This document shows, in pieces, positions 6,026 through 6,103 of a stretch of 6,103 bases of DNA. Source of the DNA: Syntrophorhabdus sp. PtaB.Bin184 (GTDB lineage Bacteria; Desulfobacterota; Syntrophorhabdia; Syntrophorhabdales; Syntrophorhabdaceae); NCBI GenBank assembly GCA_002067555.1, contig MVQQ01000225.1, positions 1 to 6,103 on the forward strand. Reading direction: 5' to 3'. The position numbers were made by a program, and so were the translations under genes. Under the pieces are notes generated by a model. That model ran no database searches, had not been told where the DNA came from, and was given only the letters and a program-made list of their open reading frames with translations. Every line of letters starts with the position of its first letter. The first letter of the stretch is position 1.

Positions 6026-6035
6026 GACTTAAGTC
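6026..6035. promoter_or_regulatory. Perfect 10-bp palindrome GACTTAAGTC at the predicted start point
   Basis: A fully symmetric 10-mer overlaps the predicted sigma-54 transcription start (about 6033). It is followed by a weak stem, TCGGGA (6034-6039) with TTCCGA (6047-6052, one G-U pair). It could be an operator or a leader structure. No regulator can be named. Confidence 0.3.
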
Positions 6036-6064
6036 GGGAGAGGAACTTCCGATTATAGAGAAAA

Positions 6065-6071
6065 GAGGAGG
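6065..6071 (+). promoter_or_regulatory. Ribosome binding site of the gene starting at 6078
   Basis: GAGGAGG, 6 nt before the ATG at 6078 and 10 nt before a second ATG at 6082 in another frame. The spacing favours 6078. Confidence 0.65.
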
Positions 6072-6077
6072 ATCCTG

Positions 6078-6103
6078 ATGAATGAGGGAACAATACTACA
6101 GCT
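6078..6103 (+). CDS. Start of an unidentified gene (cut by window end)
   Basis: Only eight codons are visible (MNEGTILQ), too few for a product call. The start is supported by GAGGAGG 6 nt upstream and by the sigma-54-type promoter about 56 nt upstream. An overlapping ATG at 6082 in a different frame (MREQYYS) is the alternative start. The gene is divergent from the EAL-HDOD gene. Confidence 0.5.

Overview
The window carries the downstream end of a chemosensory operon on the + strand, a convergent signalling gene on the - strand, and the first codons of another + strand gene at the right edge. The DNA is GC-rich, coding is dense, and no mobile elements, tRNA or rRNA genes are visible. The mix of a HEAT-repeat protein with CheR, CheY and CheA, an EAL-HDOD protein and a strong sigma-54-type promoter suggests a free-living bacterium of the Deltaproteobacteria/Desulfobacterota kind (Geobacter- or Syntrophorhabdus-like). 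That assignment is inferred from gene content and protein style, not from a marker gene.

Region by region: 2-1408 is a HEAT-repeat protein that enters from the left edge, so its start and the operon promoter are outside the window. 1418-2242 is a CheR methyltransferase, 2246-2629 a single-domain CheY, and 2622-4466 a CheA kinase. The junctions are +9, +3 and -8 nt, so these four genes very probably form one transcript. 4467-4601 is a structured convergent intergenic region, with a strong hairpin terminator framed by two arrays of the same 9-bp unit in opposite orientations. 4602-5879 (-) is an EAL-HDOD protein. 5880-6077 is a divergent regulatory region with a good sigma-54-type promoter facing right and a weaker sigma-28-like candidate facing left. 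A new reading frame begins at 6078 and runs off the edge.

How the genes could work together: CheA autophosphorylates and passes phosphate to CheY, and CheR methylates chemoreceptors encoded elsewhere. No receptor, CheW or CheB is visible here. The most notable feature is inside CheA. In place of a recognisable P2 (CheY-docking) domain it has two 24-residue motifs separated by 6 residues that closely resemble the tandem motif of MshEN c-di-GMP-binding domains. The next gene downstream, although convergent, encodes an EAL-HDOD protein of the c-di-GMP phosphodiesterase family. This suggests, as a hypothesis only, a chemosensory kinase gated directly by c-di-GMP or by a partner recognising the same fold.
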